Part shown: in pieces, positions 19,484-28,118 of the stretch
Numbering within the stretch: position 1 is the stretch's first letter
Layout of the letters: each line of letters opens with the position of its first letter
NCBI GenBank assembly: GCA_022925895.1
Contig: JAKSYS010000667.1
Location: 1-34,056, forward strand
Length of the DNA: 34,056 nucleotides
Direction of reading: 5' to 3'
Source: Fragilaria crotonensis
Taxonomy: Eukaryota; Bacillariophyta; Fragilariophyceae; Fragilariales; Fragilariaceae
The notes under the pieces: generated by a model
Seen by the model: the letters and a program-made list of their open reading frames with translations, nothing else
Told to the model about the DNA's origin: nothing
Databases searched by the model: none
Program-made: the position numbers and the translations under genes

Positions 19484-19951
19484 TGGGATCTCCTTCCAAG
19501 TAGCGAGCGCTCACGCTCGGGGGTGATGATAGGAGATTGGGTGGTCCACGATCGTCCACACAGGAGCACACACACGAATACTGGAGAACAGTAAGCAATT
19601 CTCTTGGCAATGGCGGTTCGGCGTTCGTAGTATGCGGCGCGTAGTTCGATGTGTGAGTTGGACAGTGTCGTGGCGATGCTTACTCTTTGATAAACCTTGT
19701 ACCTCTTTACCCTTACGATCGGAGACCGGCAAGAGTGCAATTGAAGTAATATAAAGTTTAAAGTAGAAGTTGTGTCCGGAATACATGGGATGTATTCCCG
19801 AATTAGACTAGCTACATACCTGACTCAGTAACAGGTATGTCGGTATGCATACGCACCGGGCGATACTGTATAGTAAGCACAGTACCAAACAGCACGGTGC
19901 GTTTATGCGTACCATGGGCATATCATGAATCGTGACGAATATGCAGTGACA
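19484..19951 (-). repeat. EL6 3' LTR
   Basis: Plus strand TGGGATCTCC...CAGTGACA. It holds the inverted repeat CATACCTG (19815-19822) / CAGGTATG (19832-19839) with TGACTCA at 19821-19827 spanning stem and loop. The second base triplet TGG is TGT in the other copy. Confidence 0.95.
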
Positions 19952-19962
19952 CACTCCCCCCA
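19952..19962 (-). promoter_or_regulatory. EL6 polypurine tract
   Basis: Minus strand TGGGGGGAGTG directly abuts the LTR start TGTCACTGC. Primer for plus-strand DNA. Confidence 0.75.
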
Positions 19963-19980
19963 TTGTCTGCGTCCAGAATG

Positions 19981-21150
19981 TCAGAGCAGGACAATGAGTA
20001 TACAGGAATGCATTCGGAAGGACAGTAACAAATGACACTCGCGTGTCATCCAAGGTGCTCCATAGTGGCCCATCAAACGGCGGACATGTCGGAAATGCAG
20101 GGTAGTGCCGAGAGCCTTGGTGAGAGCATCAGCTGGGTTGATGATGCCCGGGATATGGCAGAGGATAATTTTGCCTTTGGATTTCCACTCTTGGATTGCG
20201 AAGTGTTGGATATCGATGTGTCGAGAACGCGGCGTGGGTCGGCTCGCGTTGATCATCAAAATCGCCGCTTGGTTGTCTTCATAGAGGACCGTGGGACCAG
20301 GTTGTTTATAGTCCAACTCAAGGAGTATCGATCGCAGGTACTTGGCAATCTTCGCTGCTTGAACGGCCGCAACAAATTCAGCTTCTGTCGAGCTCGTCGA
20401 GACAGTGGATTGAACCTTGGACTTGTATGCAATAGGTCCGCCACAGAGTACAAAGGCAAGGCCGGTGATTGAGCGTCGTGTGCTGAGATCAGTGGCATGT
20501 GCAGCATCGACGTATCCGGCGAGAGAGGTGGGCGATTGTGGCTGAGGAAAGTCAGGTAGCGCCGGATCAGGCATGAGGACGATGAAGTCACCGATCGGAA
20601 GTATGTCGATTGGTGAAAGGCGCCAGTAGATCAGTCCCCAATTCTTAGTCATCCGCAAGTATCGAGCAAGGCGGCGTAGGGAATCAAAGTGTATCTTGAC
20701 AGGGTGATCCGAGAAACGAGCAAGGAGAGTGACGGCAAAACCAATGTCGATACGAGCAACGACGTAAACATATATGACGCAACCGAGAATGCTTCGATAC
20801 GAGAAGCCTGCACCGACTTCGTGTTCCATGAGAGCAGCATCGGTCGCGGTGGCGGCGGCATCATAGTCCAGGAACAGTTGCGGGATGGTTGACATGGCGA
20901 TTGGTTCGATTGGTCGCTCACTCGATTCACGGTTACCAGGGGAGGACCATCCATAATGGTCGAGGAAACGATCAATGTAGGATTCGCACGTTACCTGAAT
21001 GTAATGGCGTGACTGAATGACATCGACTCCATTGAAAGACGTAAGGATTCCTTCGTCGCGGAGATCAACCTAGTCTTCGGCACAAATGATCGCGACCAAT
21101 TTACGAATGGAGTCCACGTTTCGACATCCGATGGCGAGGTCGTCGACTTG
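19981..21150 (-). pseudogene. pol: EL6 RT C-terminal part and RNase H
   Basis: Same frame as the RT block at 21151-22698 but behind two stops (UGA 21151-21153, UAG 21070-21072). It begins with the active-site motif QVDDLAIGC, then thumb/connection (GFSYRSILGCVIYVYVVARIDIGFAV). From 20895 it is open to 19981. RNase H motifs are GYVDAAHATDLSTRRS, STSSTEAEFVAA, YEDNQAAI, SRHIDIQHFAIQEW and PADALTKALG. The stops remove the catalytic centre from the upstream RT, so the polymerase is dead unless they are sequence errors. Confidence 0.9.
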
Positions 21151-22698
21151 TCAGGAGATGAGCATCTTCCATCCATCATAGGTTCCATTGTACAAGCTGC
21201 GCTCGTGTGTGGTGGACTTGAAGCCGTGGCGGTGCAGCACTTTGTTGATGAAGCGTTCCCATAGGGCACCAGATTCTGGGTGTCCCTGCAAGGCGTGTTG
21301 CACAGGGAGCATGTGGTCGAGTGGGATGCCAAAACCGTAGCGAGTGAGGAACCAATCAGCGTACGGTTGATCGACATAGACGTAGGTCGGCTGATCAGGT
21401 GGTGGCGAATTTGCATAAGCGTATGTCGCGTCCACCTTGATGCAGAGATAGCCTTCGTGCGCACATAGAGCGAAAAACATCCTCATGCAGGGTTGTTCAA
21501 TGCAAGAGGAATATGTGTTTGCCAGCTTCAGAGCAGGAGCGGCACGAGGGGAGCCGTCGCAACAGTTTCGAGCCTTCCGTGTCCCATCCGACTTGATAGA
21601 ATAGTTCCAATGCTGCCGGAGGATTATGGCGCCAGCAGGTGGATAGACAGCGGTACCATACATTCCTTGTTTCTCCATTGTGTCCAGTTGTTTCGCCTCG
21701 GCGAGAAGCCAGTCGTTCCAATTTGGTAAGCGCTTCAGTTTGCGTCGAGTGAAGCTGCCGAGTGCTTGTTCTTCCTCTGTCCCAAAAGCAGTAGTATTCA
21801 GACTGCGCATCAGGAGCAGAAGCTGATCATGTGGGAGTGGCTCGTGCATGGTCATGGTGCGGGGCTCCGGTGCTGCTGCGGTTGGGACAGAGGACAGGGC
21901 GGACCGAATGGAATCGACGAGACGGAGTTGATCGACAGACAAATGAATGGGGCTGTCGTTCGGACGGGAGCTCACGGGGATGTAGCGATCAGGCGCGAAG
22001 ACAATGGTGAATGAGGCAGAGTCGGACGCGGCGGCGGCAGTCAACGCGGCGAGTACAGACTCGCAGGAGAAAACCGGAGTGGTATTGACGGAGACGACGT
22101 AGGCACCGACATATTTGCGACGGACATTGCGAATGCGTGCCGCGGAGGTGCTGGGGACAATACCGGGGACATAGCCACGCTTGCGGATGTGGCAAGCGGT
22201 GATATCAAAACCGAGGGTTGGATGGTCGCACTTGATGGCCTGCGTGGCGGAGTCAAGGCGATGAAATGGGTCGTCGGTCACCTCAAGGTTGAGCGGGGAT
22301 AGCACAGGGCGATCAGCGGGAACGTGGCCATCCGGGGACAGGAGGCGGAGAGCCTGAACGTTTGGCGGGGCGTCCACATGAAGGTCATTCATACCCTCGT
22401 CGAAACGAGCGTGAGTGGCGGTCTTCACGATGGAGCTGGCCAAGTCAAAATAGTACAGAATTTTGAGAGAGCGAGAATATCCCAAGAAAACACCGACTCG
22501 GGACAACACGGCCATACCGAGTGGTAGTAGGGCGGACATGGACGCGGCATCCAAAGGTACGTAACTTGGATAAATCGGGTAGCTCGCCACCGCAGAGTTC
22601 ATGGGGGCTGGACACGCGGGATCCGTGGGGCACAAAATTGTACAAACGCAAATAGTGGTAAAATGCGTAAGGCCAAAAAGGGGCACGGAGGTCGGCAC
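21151..22698 (-). pseudogene. pol: EL6 integrase tail, PDZ-like domain and RT N-terminal part (515 codons)
   Basis: Counting from 22698: residues 68-105 are the integrase C-terminal segment (VFLGYSRSLKILYYFD). Residues about 156-240 resemble a PDZ domain (TLGF carboxylate-loop position, GIVPSTSAARIRNVRR, VGAYVVSVNTTPVF, VLAALTAA). RT begins near 318 (WNDWLLAEAKQLDTMEKQGMYG), with AIILRQHWNYSIKSDGTRKAR, catalytic Asp in KVDATYAYAN (D423) and PVQHALQGHPESGALW. It stops at UGA just before QVDD. The first ~55 residues overlap integrase read in other frames. The likely CGA to UGA change suggests a point mutation. Confidence 0.87.
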
Positions 22699-23066
22699 CG
22701 GTCAACATCGCACGCACGTAAAGCATCGCCAATTGTTTGATGCGGGCGCTCGGCGGGGCCATTCTGGTGAGAGGAATCCGGGCCAGTCAGCTGTGTTTGA
22801 TAACCGAAGTTTGCAAACGTTTCGAGAATCTCACGACATCGTCCGAGTTCGCCACCGCCGTCCATGCGAACATACTTGTTGGCACAGGCTGGTGAGTTGC
22901 TCGCGAGCCATTGGTTGAGCCAGTCGACTGGAGGCGCTTTGGTTGCGAATAAAGCGTCCGCTGAAATGATCAGTGATGAGGACATAACACGTTTCGCCAT
23001 TGTGTCCCACCAAGTTGTCGAAACGTTTCGAATCGGAACTCCGCTGGACCATGAACGCGAAATCAA
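22445..23066 (-). pseudogene. pol: EL6 integrase core (two further frames)
   Basis: Frame one (23066-22770) contains PPVDWLNQWLAS, catalytic Asp in RMDGGGELG and Glu in NGPAERPHQTIGDAL, 36 residues apart. Frame two (22762-22500) continues with AMLYVRAMLTGADLRAPFWPYA, YNFVPHG and LRTFGCRVHVRP. The first catalytic Asp is in the upstream gag-protease frame (LGIDFAF). Thus one integrase is spread over three frames, with shifts near 22970, 22770 and 22500. Confidence 0.87.
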
Positions 23067-26000
23067 TACCGAGGCCCTGAAAACATTCGGTTGCGGTCAT
23101 GGTGTTTGTATGACCACGAGGGACCTTGCGAAGCTTTGAAGCCATGCAGACCGCGCAGTCATCGATGACGTCCGGTAGTGACAAAGATGGGAGGCCGCGG
23201 GTGTGTTTGTGGAGTTCAGAGAGCTTACGGAAGTTAAGGTGTCCAAGTCGTTGATGCCACAACATGCGGAGAGCCGAGCGACCGAGGGCATTGATGAGGA
23301 AGACCTGAGCGAGAGGGGAGTCGCGGTCGTGGAACTCGGGGAGGTCCACGAGGGCCGGTAGGACAGGGCGATCACCGGATGTTGGTGGGAAGTAATCGGG
23401 TGTTGAAGCACTGGTAAGGGCGAGGGTGTCGACGACAAAACGATGAGGTCCACACGGCAGGGAGGCAAGGTGGGCATCCGGGGAAGGGATGATCAGGGAC
23501 TCGGTGAAGGTAAGACCACCACGCAAACGAGTAGGTTGTAGACGAATGCAGATGTCTTCCGAAGTGGGGGACGGAGACTTGTTGGGGAAACGGATCAATC
23601 CGACTCGGTCGTCTGCGCTGCTCATACTGTATCCATCGGACGTGAGTTGTTTCGCGATGGCGCAATGACTGATGATCACTCCCGGGATGGACGTCGTGTG
23701 GTATGTGCGCACGAAGACACAACATGGGATGAAGGTGTGGGAATTGTCCGAGGTCACGAGGGAGAGCGACGGTGTACGGTAGGCAGGGAGGCAGAGGAAA
23801 CCAACGCCATCGGGGTGGTGAGAGTGGCTTCCGGCATCGAAGAGACAAACCTTGGTGCTGTTGCTGGACAGGGCCCGATACGAGTACAAGAGAGAGGCGT
23901 CGCTTGTGGTACAAGCCATAGATCCATTGTCAGCGTGGGCGAAGACCGAACGAGAATCGGGATCGTAGGTCTCGGACAGGCGCCGGAATAGGAAACTCTC
24001 GGAGTCAATAGACGGTATATCGGAGGGGATGCAAAAGGGAATAGCATCGCCGCAAACCGAATCAAACAGCGGGAGAGAAACCTCAGGCAAAGAACACGAT
24101 TGGAGGTCAATGTCGCTGAAACAGAGTTCGAAGTCGTCGTCTGATGAGTCGGGGAACGATCCGCGAAGGGCATTCAACTGATATCCATCGGGCGTTGCGT
24201 CTTCTTCATCATCCGAAGGAGGGATGTTGGCGGCTGTCACAGCGACGACGTCCGAATCATCGGTGGCTGGACATGACAAGATGCTGCGGACTGTGCGAGC
24301 ACCTGAAGATGGACGACCGTCAGCGTTGCGAATGTTGATCCGACTGCGGAACTTAGAGTGTGAAGCTGCGACTTGGTTCTTGAGCTGAGGGTGTCGCTGT
24401 GCAAGACTTTCCGCGACGATGTAATCCACGAAACGATTGCAGTCCGTCAAAGTGTGGCCAGTCTGATTGCACCCAAGGCAGGTGTCGGAATTGGCCTGGT
24501 TATGTGACATCGCTCGAACTAGAAGGTCCATTTCTTGTTCCCCCAAAGTGTCCGGCGTACCGATGAGAGCGTCCGCGGTCAAAGGCGCAGTTTCGAAACG
24601 GCGCACGACTTGTGTTGACGGTGAGTATCTGTCTCTCGAGTTGTTAGCCGGTGGTGTCGCAATATCACGCCCAATCTCGATGGAGTATTGGACAAATGTT
24701 GTGGACAGTTGTGACATGGTGAGGTGGAAAGGAAGTGTATCCGACGTGCGTCCTGTGCGACGATCGCGCTCCACGAGACGACGGAACTCGGATCGCCACT
24801 CGGTGGCGAGGTTGCGGACACTGAGGTCGAGCGCCTCATATTCCGAGTAGTTCCGACCGGCGATCCTTTCACGCGCCATGAAATCCTGAAGTCGACGGAG
24901 GTAGGAGCTGAAAAGCTCCGCTCGACGTTGCCGGGGAATCTCGTTGACAGTGTGAAGAGCAGCTTGAAGTCGAGGATGATGAAGACGAAGCAAAGAATAG
25001 AACGCATCATATCCTGCATTGGCTGCGCATCCCTGGACCGCGCTGTGTTCCTTGCTTCCGGCAGGGAATACAGTCTCTTGCGAGAGGACACCATAGAGCA
25101 AAGAGGACATGAACGTATCCTGAGCACGAACGGAGGCGGGGAGCATGAGCCACCAACTACCGTGGATGTTGTCTTGTTCAACGGATTCGTATGGAGGGCA
25201 CCATAGCCCCCATTGCAAACAGGTTGAGCAGAACAACTTGTACCAATGGATGAATGAGTCCTGGCGCGAGGAGTCAAACTTCTGAACATTGGTTTTGCGG
25301 AAATCCTTGTACCTGACCTCAGACGACATGAACTGTCGCATGTAGTCCTCGAAAGACTCGGCGCCATATGTGATGGGCGCATGGGAATTCATGGTCCGTC
25401 CCGAGGCATGCGTGTACTGCGTACGCGGAGTCCCTGCATCCTCTGTTTGGAAGACAAGGCGGCCGCGTGGACCGCGTGGCTCAGTGGACTCCAAGTACGA
25501 TGCAGCGCGAATTGTCTCTTCGGGTTGGCGAACGACATCGGCATCAAAATGAGGACGGGTGGTTCTAGCCGTAGGTTCAGGGACGTCGACTGGAAGCCCT
25601 CGGAAGTAAGTGCCGGTGGTCGCGTTGTGCTCGGCTGTGGGAGTCTCTTGGGCATCATCCTCAATAATGTCGTCCAACAGAGGGGGGCCGGCAAAACGGA
25701 GGGGTGGCGCTGTCATCCTGTCTTGTTCCGCGGGTGAAGCTGAATCGTCTTGTAGAACTGATGGCGATCGTGTTCCCGAAAGACCTGCTGGAGACTCTTG
25801 ATGATCGCTTCCATTATCATTCTGTCCTCCTACGACGGATGGGACTGTCGGAGGTGAACGAGATTGACGCGGTAGCTTCGCAATCGGAATTTGGAATCGA
25901 ATCAAAATCTGAACTCGAACGGGGTTCGCGACGTCGGAGCGGTTTCGGATTGCTTGCTCAATCAAACGCTGCAGGGCTGGCTTTCGGAGAGATTGAACGG

Positions 26001-26292
26001 TGCCATCGGTTTTGCGGTGGAATGTGGCAAAACCGGCGTCGAATAGTGGCATGGTTGATTGATCGTCCAACCAGATGGTGTCCTCGAGTTGTTGAACAAT
26101 GTATGTCTTGAGCGCTATGAGATAGTCATTGAGCAGTACCGAGTTCACCGTATCAAATATCTCTGTGAGTGGCACATCAGCCACCGGGCAGTCTTCAATA
26201 TCAACTTCCAGAACGACATGGTCATCAGGGTGGTAAAATCTCCCTGGCACCATCGGATCGGTCATTGTGGTGCGTTGAGACTTGTCAGCCAC
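22965..26292 (-). pseudogene. gag-pol: EL6 gag-protease-integrase N-terminal polyprotein
   Basis: One open frame of over 1,100 codons from ATG at 26292. Gag: residues 28-140 (VDIEDCPVADVPLTEIF, ILIRFQIPIAKL), a disordered linker to about 300, the FEDYMRQFM...FCSTCLQWGLWCPPY block (315-370), a helical region with IPRQRRAELFSSYLRRLQD (452-470), and a CCHC knuckle (C605, C608, H613, C618). Protease: ADNGSMAC with D788. Integrase zinc domain: H1013, H1018, C1046, C1049; first catalytic D1077 (GIDFAF). Gag and pol share one ORF with no stop, unlike families A and C. The true frame leaves near 22970. Confidence 0.92.
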
Positions 26293-26315
26293 TAGAAATA
26301 ATACCGAAGGTATTT

Positions 26316-26327
26316 GGGCTCATAACC
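26316..26327 (-). promoter_or_regulatory. EL6 primer-binding site (initiator tRNA-Met anticodon arm)
   Basis: The plus-strand text TTGGGCTCATAACC ends exactly at the LTR boundary. It is shared with EL2, while the bases before it differ, so a 14-base match to the tRNA appears to be what is conserved. Gag ATG is only 23 bases further. Confidence 0.82.
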
Positions 26328-26794
26328 TGTGATCTCCTTCCAAGTAGCGAGTGCTCACGCTCGGGGGTGATGATAGGAGATTGGGTGGTCCACGATCGTC
26401 CACACAGGAGCACACACACGAATACTGGAGAACAGTAAGCAATTCTCTTGGCAATGGCGGTTCGGCGTTCGTAGTATGCGGCGCGTAGTTCGATGTGTGA
26501 GTTGGACAGTGTTGTGGCGATGCTTACTCTTTGATAAACCTTGTACCTCTTTACCCTTACAATCGGAGACCGGCAAGAGTGCAATTGAAGTAATATAAAG
26601 TTTAAAGTAGAAGTTGTGTCCGGAATACATGGGATGTATTCCGAATTAGACTAGCTACATACCTGACTCAGTAACAGGTATGTCGGTATGCATACGCACC
26701 GGGCGATACTGTATAGTAAGCACAGTACCAAACAGCACGGTGCGTTTATGCGTACCATGGGCATATCATGAATCGTGACGAATATGCATTGACA
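26328..26794 (-). repeat. EL6 5' LTR
   Basis: Copy of 19484-19951. It contains CATACCTG (26658-26665) / CAGGTATG (26675-26682) with TGACTCA at 26664-26670, about 125 bases inside the transcriptional upstream end, that is in U3. Confidence 0.95.
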
Positions 26795-27364
26795 GTTGTC
26801 GATCTCGTAATGACGTCCGCTGAAAGTGGTTGCTTCGATAAGGTATTCGGTTGGAGTTTCGAAGTTCTCAGGATCGAGTACTTCATCCGGGTCGTCCCTT
26901 TCGTCCCTAGTAAGGTAGACGAGTGGTATCTTAGCGGCACTCAATATCTGGCGGAGATAATTCTGGAATGATTCGTTCCAGAGAGCCCAGTTCGCTAGCT
27001 TCTTCAACCCTTCCGGTTTTGATGCATCCTCATCTTTTGCCGCCAGCTTCTGCTCGTTGTACTCCTGGCATTTGGCCGTGAACACGGGAACATCATCTTC
27101 GTCAAAATCGTCTGGATCGGCGTCATATCCGGTGCGTCTTCGCTCGTCTGCCCAGAAGCGGAGGCCCATCAAGTTCTTTAGCGCGATAAACGAAATGTTC
27201 ACTTGCTGCATATTCCTTGGCGGGTTCCTTGCAACTGATCTGGCAATCGATTCCAAGTCGGACTCTGACGCAAGCAGGAGGTCACTTGGAGTTGCAAATC
27301 CTTGGTTGATGAGGTATTGAACAGTCTGGGCATAAAAGCCGCATCGCTGGAGAGCCACATGCAT
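26795..27364 (-). pseudogene. gag: EL5 gag N-terminal part (190 codons)
   Basis: ATG at 27364 begins MHVALQRCGFYAQTVQYL, matching EL3 gag from its start. It includes the SAM/helix-hairpin-like first 45 residues, the GLRFWADERRRTGYDADPDDF segment and WNESFQNYLRQILSAAKIPL. It is undamaged up to HYEIDN, where EL6 is inserted; the frame continues at 19478. Confidence 0.9.
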
Positions 27365-27376
27365 GGTAGATGAGGT

Positions 27377-27579
27377 TGTTTAAGTCTAGCCGAAGTGCTA
27401 TCTACTTACAACAAAAAGGATCCAGAACATAGCAAAGAATAGATAGATGTCAAGGTGTCAACACACAAAAGAGTAAGCTAATAGTTGTCTTAGGCGAATC
27501 CGGAGAATCCGAATTGTCATGCGTCAGTACGGCTGACGTCGCGCTATATCGTACCGTACGGTATGACCAGTATTAAACA
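27377..27579 (-). repeat. EL7 LTR (203 bp)
   Basis: Termini TGTTTAA...TTAAACA form a perfect 7-bp inverted repeat. They resemble the EL3 LTR ends (TGTTAAATCTAC, GTATAAACA), and the length is similar. It contains the 12-bp palindrome TACCGTACGGTA (27552-27563) and a TGACGTC motif near 27533. Confidence 0.65.
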
Positions 27580-27587
27580 GTCCCCGC
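27580..27587 (-). promoter_or_regulatory. EL7 polypurine tract
   Basis: Minus strand GCGGGGAC directly before the LTR start TGTTTAATAC, identical to the EL1 tract. Confidence 0.65.
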
Positions 27588-27614
27588 AATTCGGACTTCA
27601 TCAAACTGCAAAAT

Positions 27615-27891
27615 CGAACGAATACTACTGTGACAAGTACTGTATGGTATGGCACATATGTACCGGCGAGTGTCGTTGCATATGGCGTATGGGTTTATAA
27701 CATCCAAATATGCATACGATGCATGTGTGTGAATCGGTACTCAACTACATACACAAATAACATCATATAATAGGTAACGGTGCTTGATCCGATCGGATGA
27801 TCGGATCTCACTCTTTTATCTCTCAACTTGTATTCTATTACCATGTAAGTTAGGCCGCAGTCCTATGAGACTTGATGGCGAACTTTATACG
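27615..27891 (+). repeat. EL8 5' LTR (277 bp)
   Basis: Identity with 33783-34056 begins at CGAACGAATAC and ends at ...TACG, giving CG...CG ends instead of TG...CA. It holds a perfect hairpin GATCCGATC-ggat-GATCGGATC (27786-27807) and a TATA-like block CATATAATAGG near 27763-27775. Confidence 0.93.
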
Positions 27892-27911
27892 GTTTATCAG
27901 ACCCAATGGCT
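27892..27911 (+). promoter_or_regulatory. EL8 primer-binding site
   Basis: GTTTATCAGACCCAATGGCT directly after the LTR; 19 of 20 bases match EL3. See EL3 for the tRNA reading. Confidence 0.68.
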
Positions 27912-28118
27912 GCACCATGATGAGCCGAGAGAAGGAGTAAATGACCGTTGTCCATATGGCGTGCATTCGCGAGATCACGTCGACACGGACCCATTCGCCG
28001 ATTCGACGTTTGCCGGTCGCGCGACGAAAAGGAAAGGGAGGATTGATCACCCACCCATATGAAACGTGCTCGCAACGTCCACTAACATCTATCGACTTAC
28101 CACTATGCGTTACAGACG
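27912..28118 (+). other. EL8 5' leader
   Basis: About 207 bases before the gag ATG. No gene or clear motif is seen. Several short ATG-started frames exist in it but have no family resemblance. Confidence 0.5.

Larger units (their letters stand above)
19484..26794 (-). mobile_element. EL6: complete family B copia element (7.31 kb)
   Basis: Direct LTRs of 468 and 467 bp, a perfect GTTGT duplication (19479-19483, 26795-26799), a polypurine tract, an initiator-tRNA primer site and gag-protease-integrase-PDZ-like-RT-RNase H on the minus strand. Removing it with one GTTGT rejoins EL5 gag in frame. The two LTRs differ by about five substitutions and one gap, so insertion is recent; pol nevertheless carries frameshifts and two stops. 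Confidence 0.96.
18750..27376 (-). mobile_element. EL5: family A element, visible only as gag
   Basis: Two gag blocks (26795-27364 and 18750-19483) join in frame across EL6. EL2 follows on the left and EL7 begins 12 bases right of the gag start, so EL5 pol and its LTRs must lie outside the window. It is the oldest layer in this stack, because three elements are inserted in it, yet its gag is open throughout. Confidence 0.82.
27377..27614 (-). mobile_element. EL7: 3' LTR and tail of another family A element
   Basis: An LTR-like block with a polypurine tract at its right side, oriented leftward like EL3. It starts 12 bases upstream of the EL5 gag ATG and is cut on the right by EL8 after 35 bases of internal sequence. 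Its body should continue to the right of EL8, outside the window. Left target sequence would be GAGGT (27372-27376). Confidence 0.65.

Noticed and set aside
26314-26327. tRNA gene fragment (TTGGGCTCATAACC)
   Set aside because: Only the anticodon arm is present, and its position at the LTR edge identifies a primer-binding site.
27377-27579. 5' LTR of EL5
   Set aside because: No primer-binding site or leader follows it, and a polypurine tract lies on its outer side. Better explained as the 3' LTR of a separate element, EL7.
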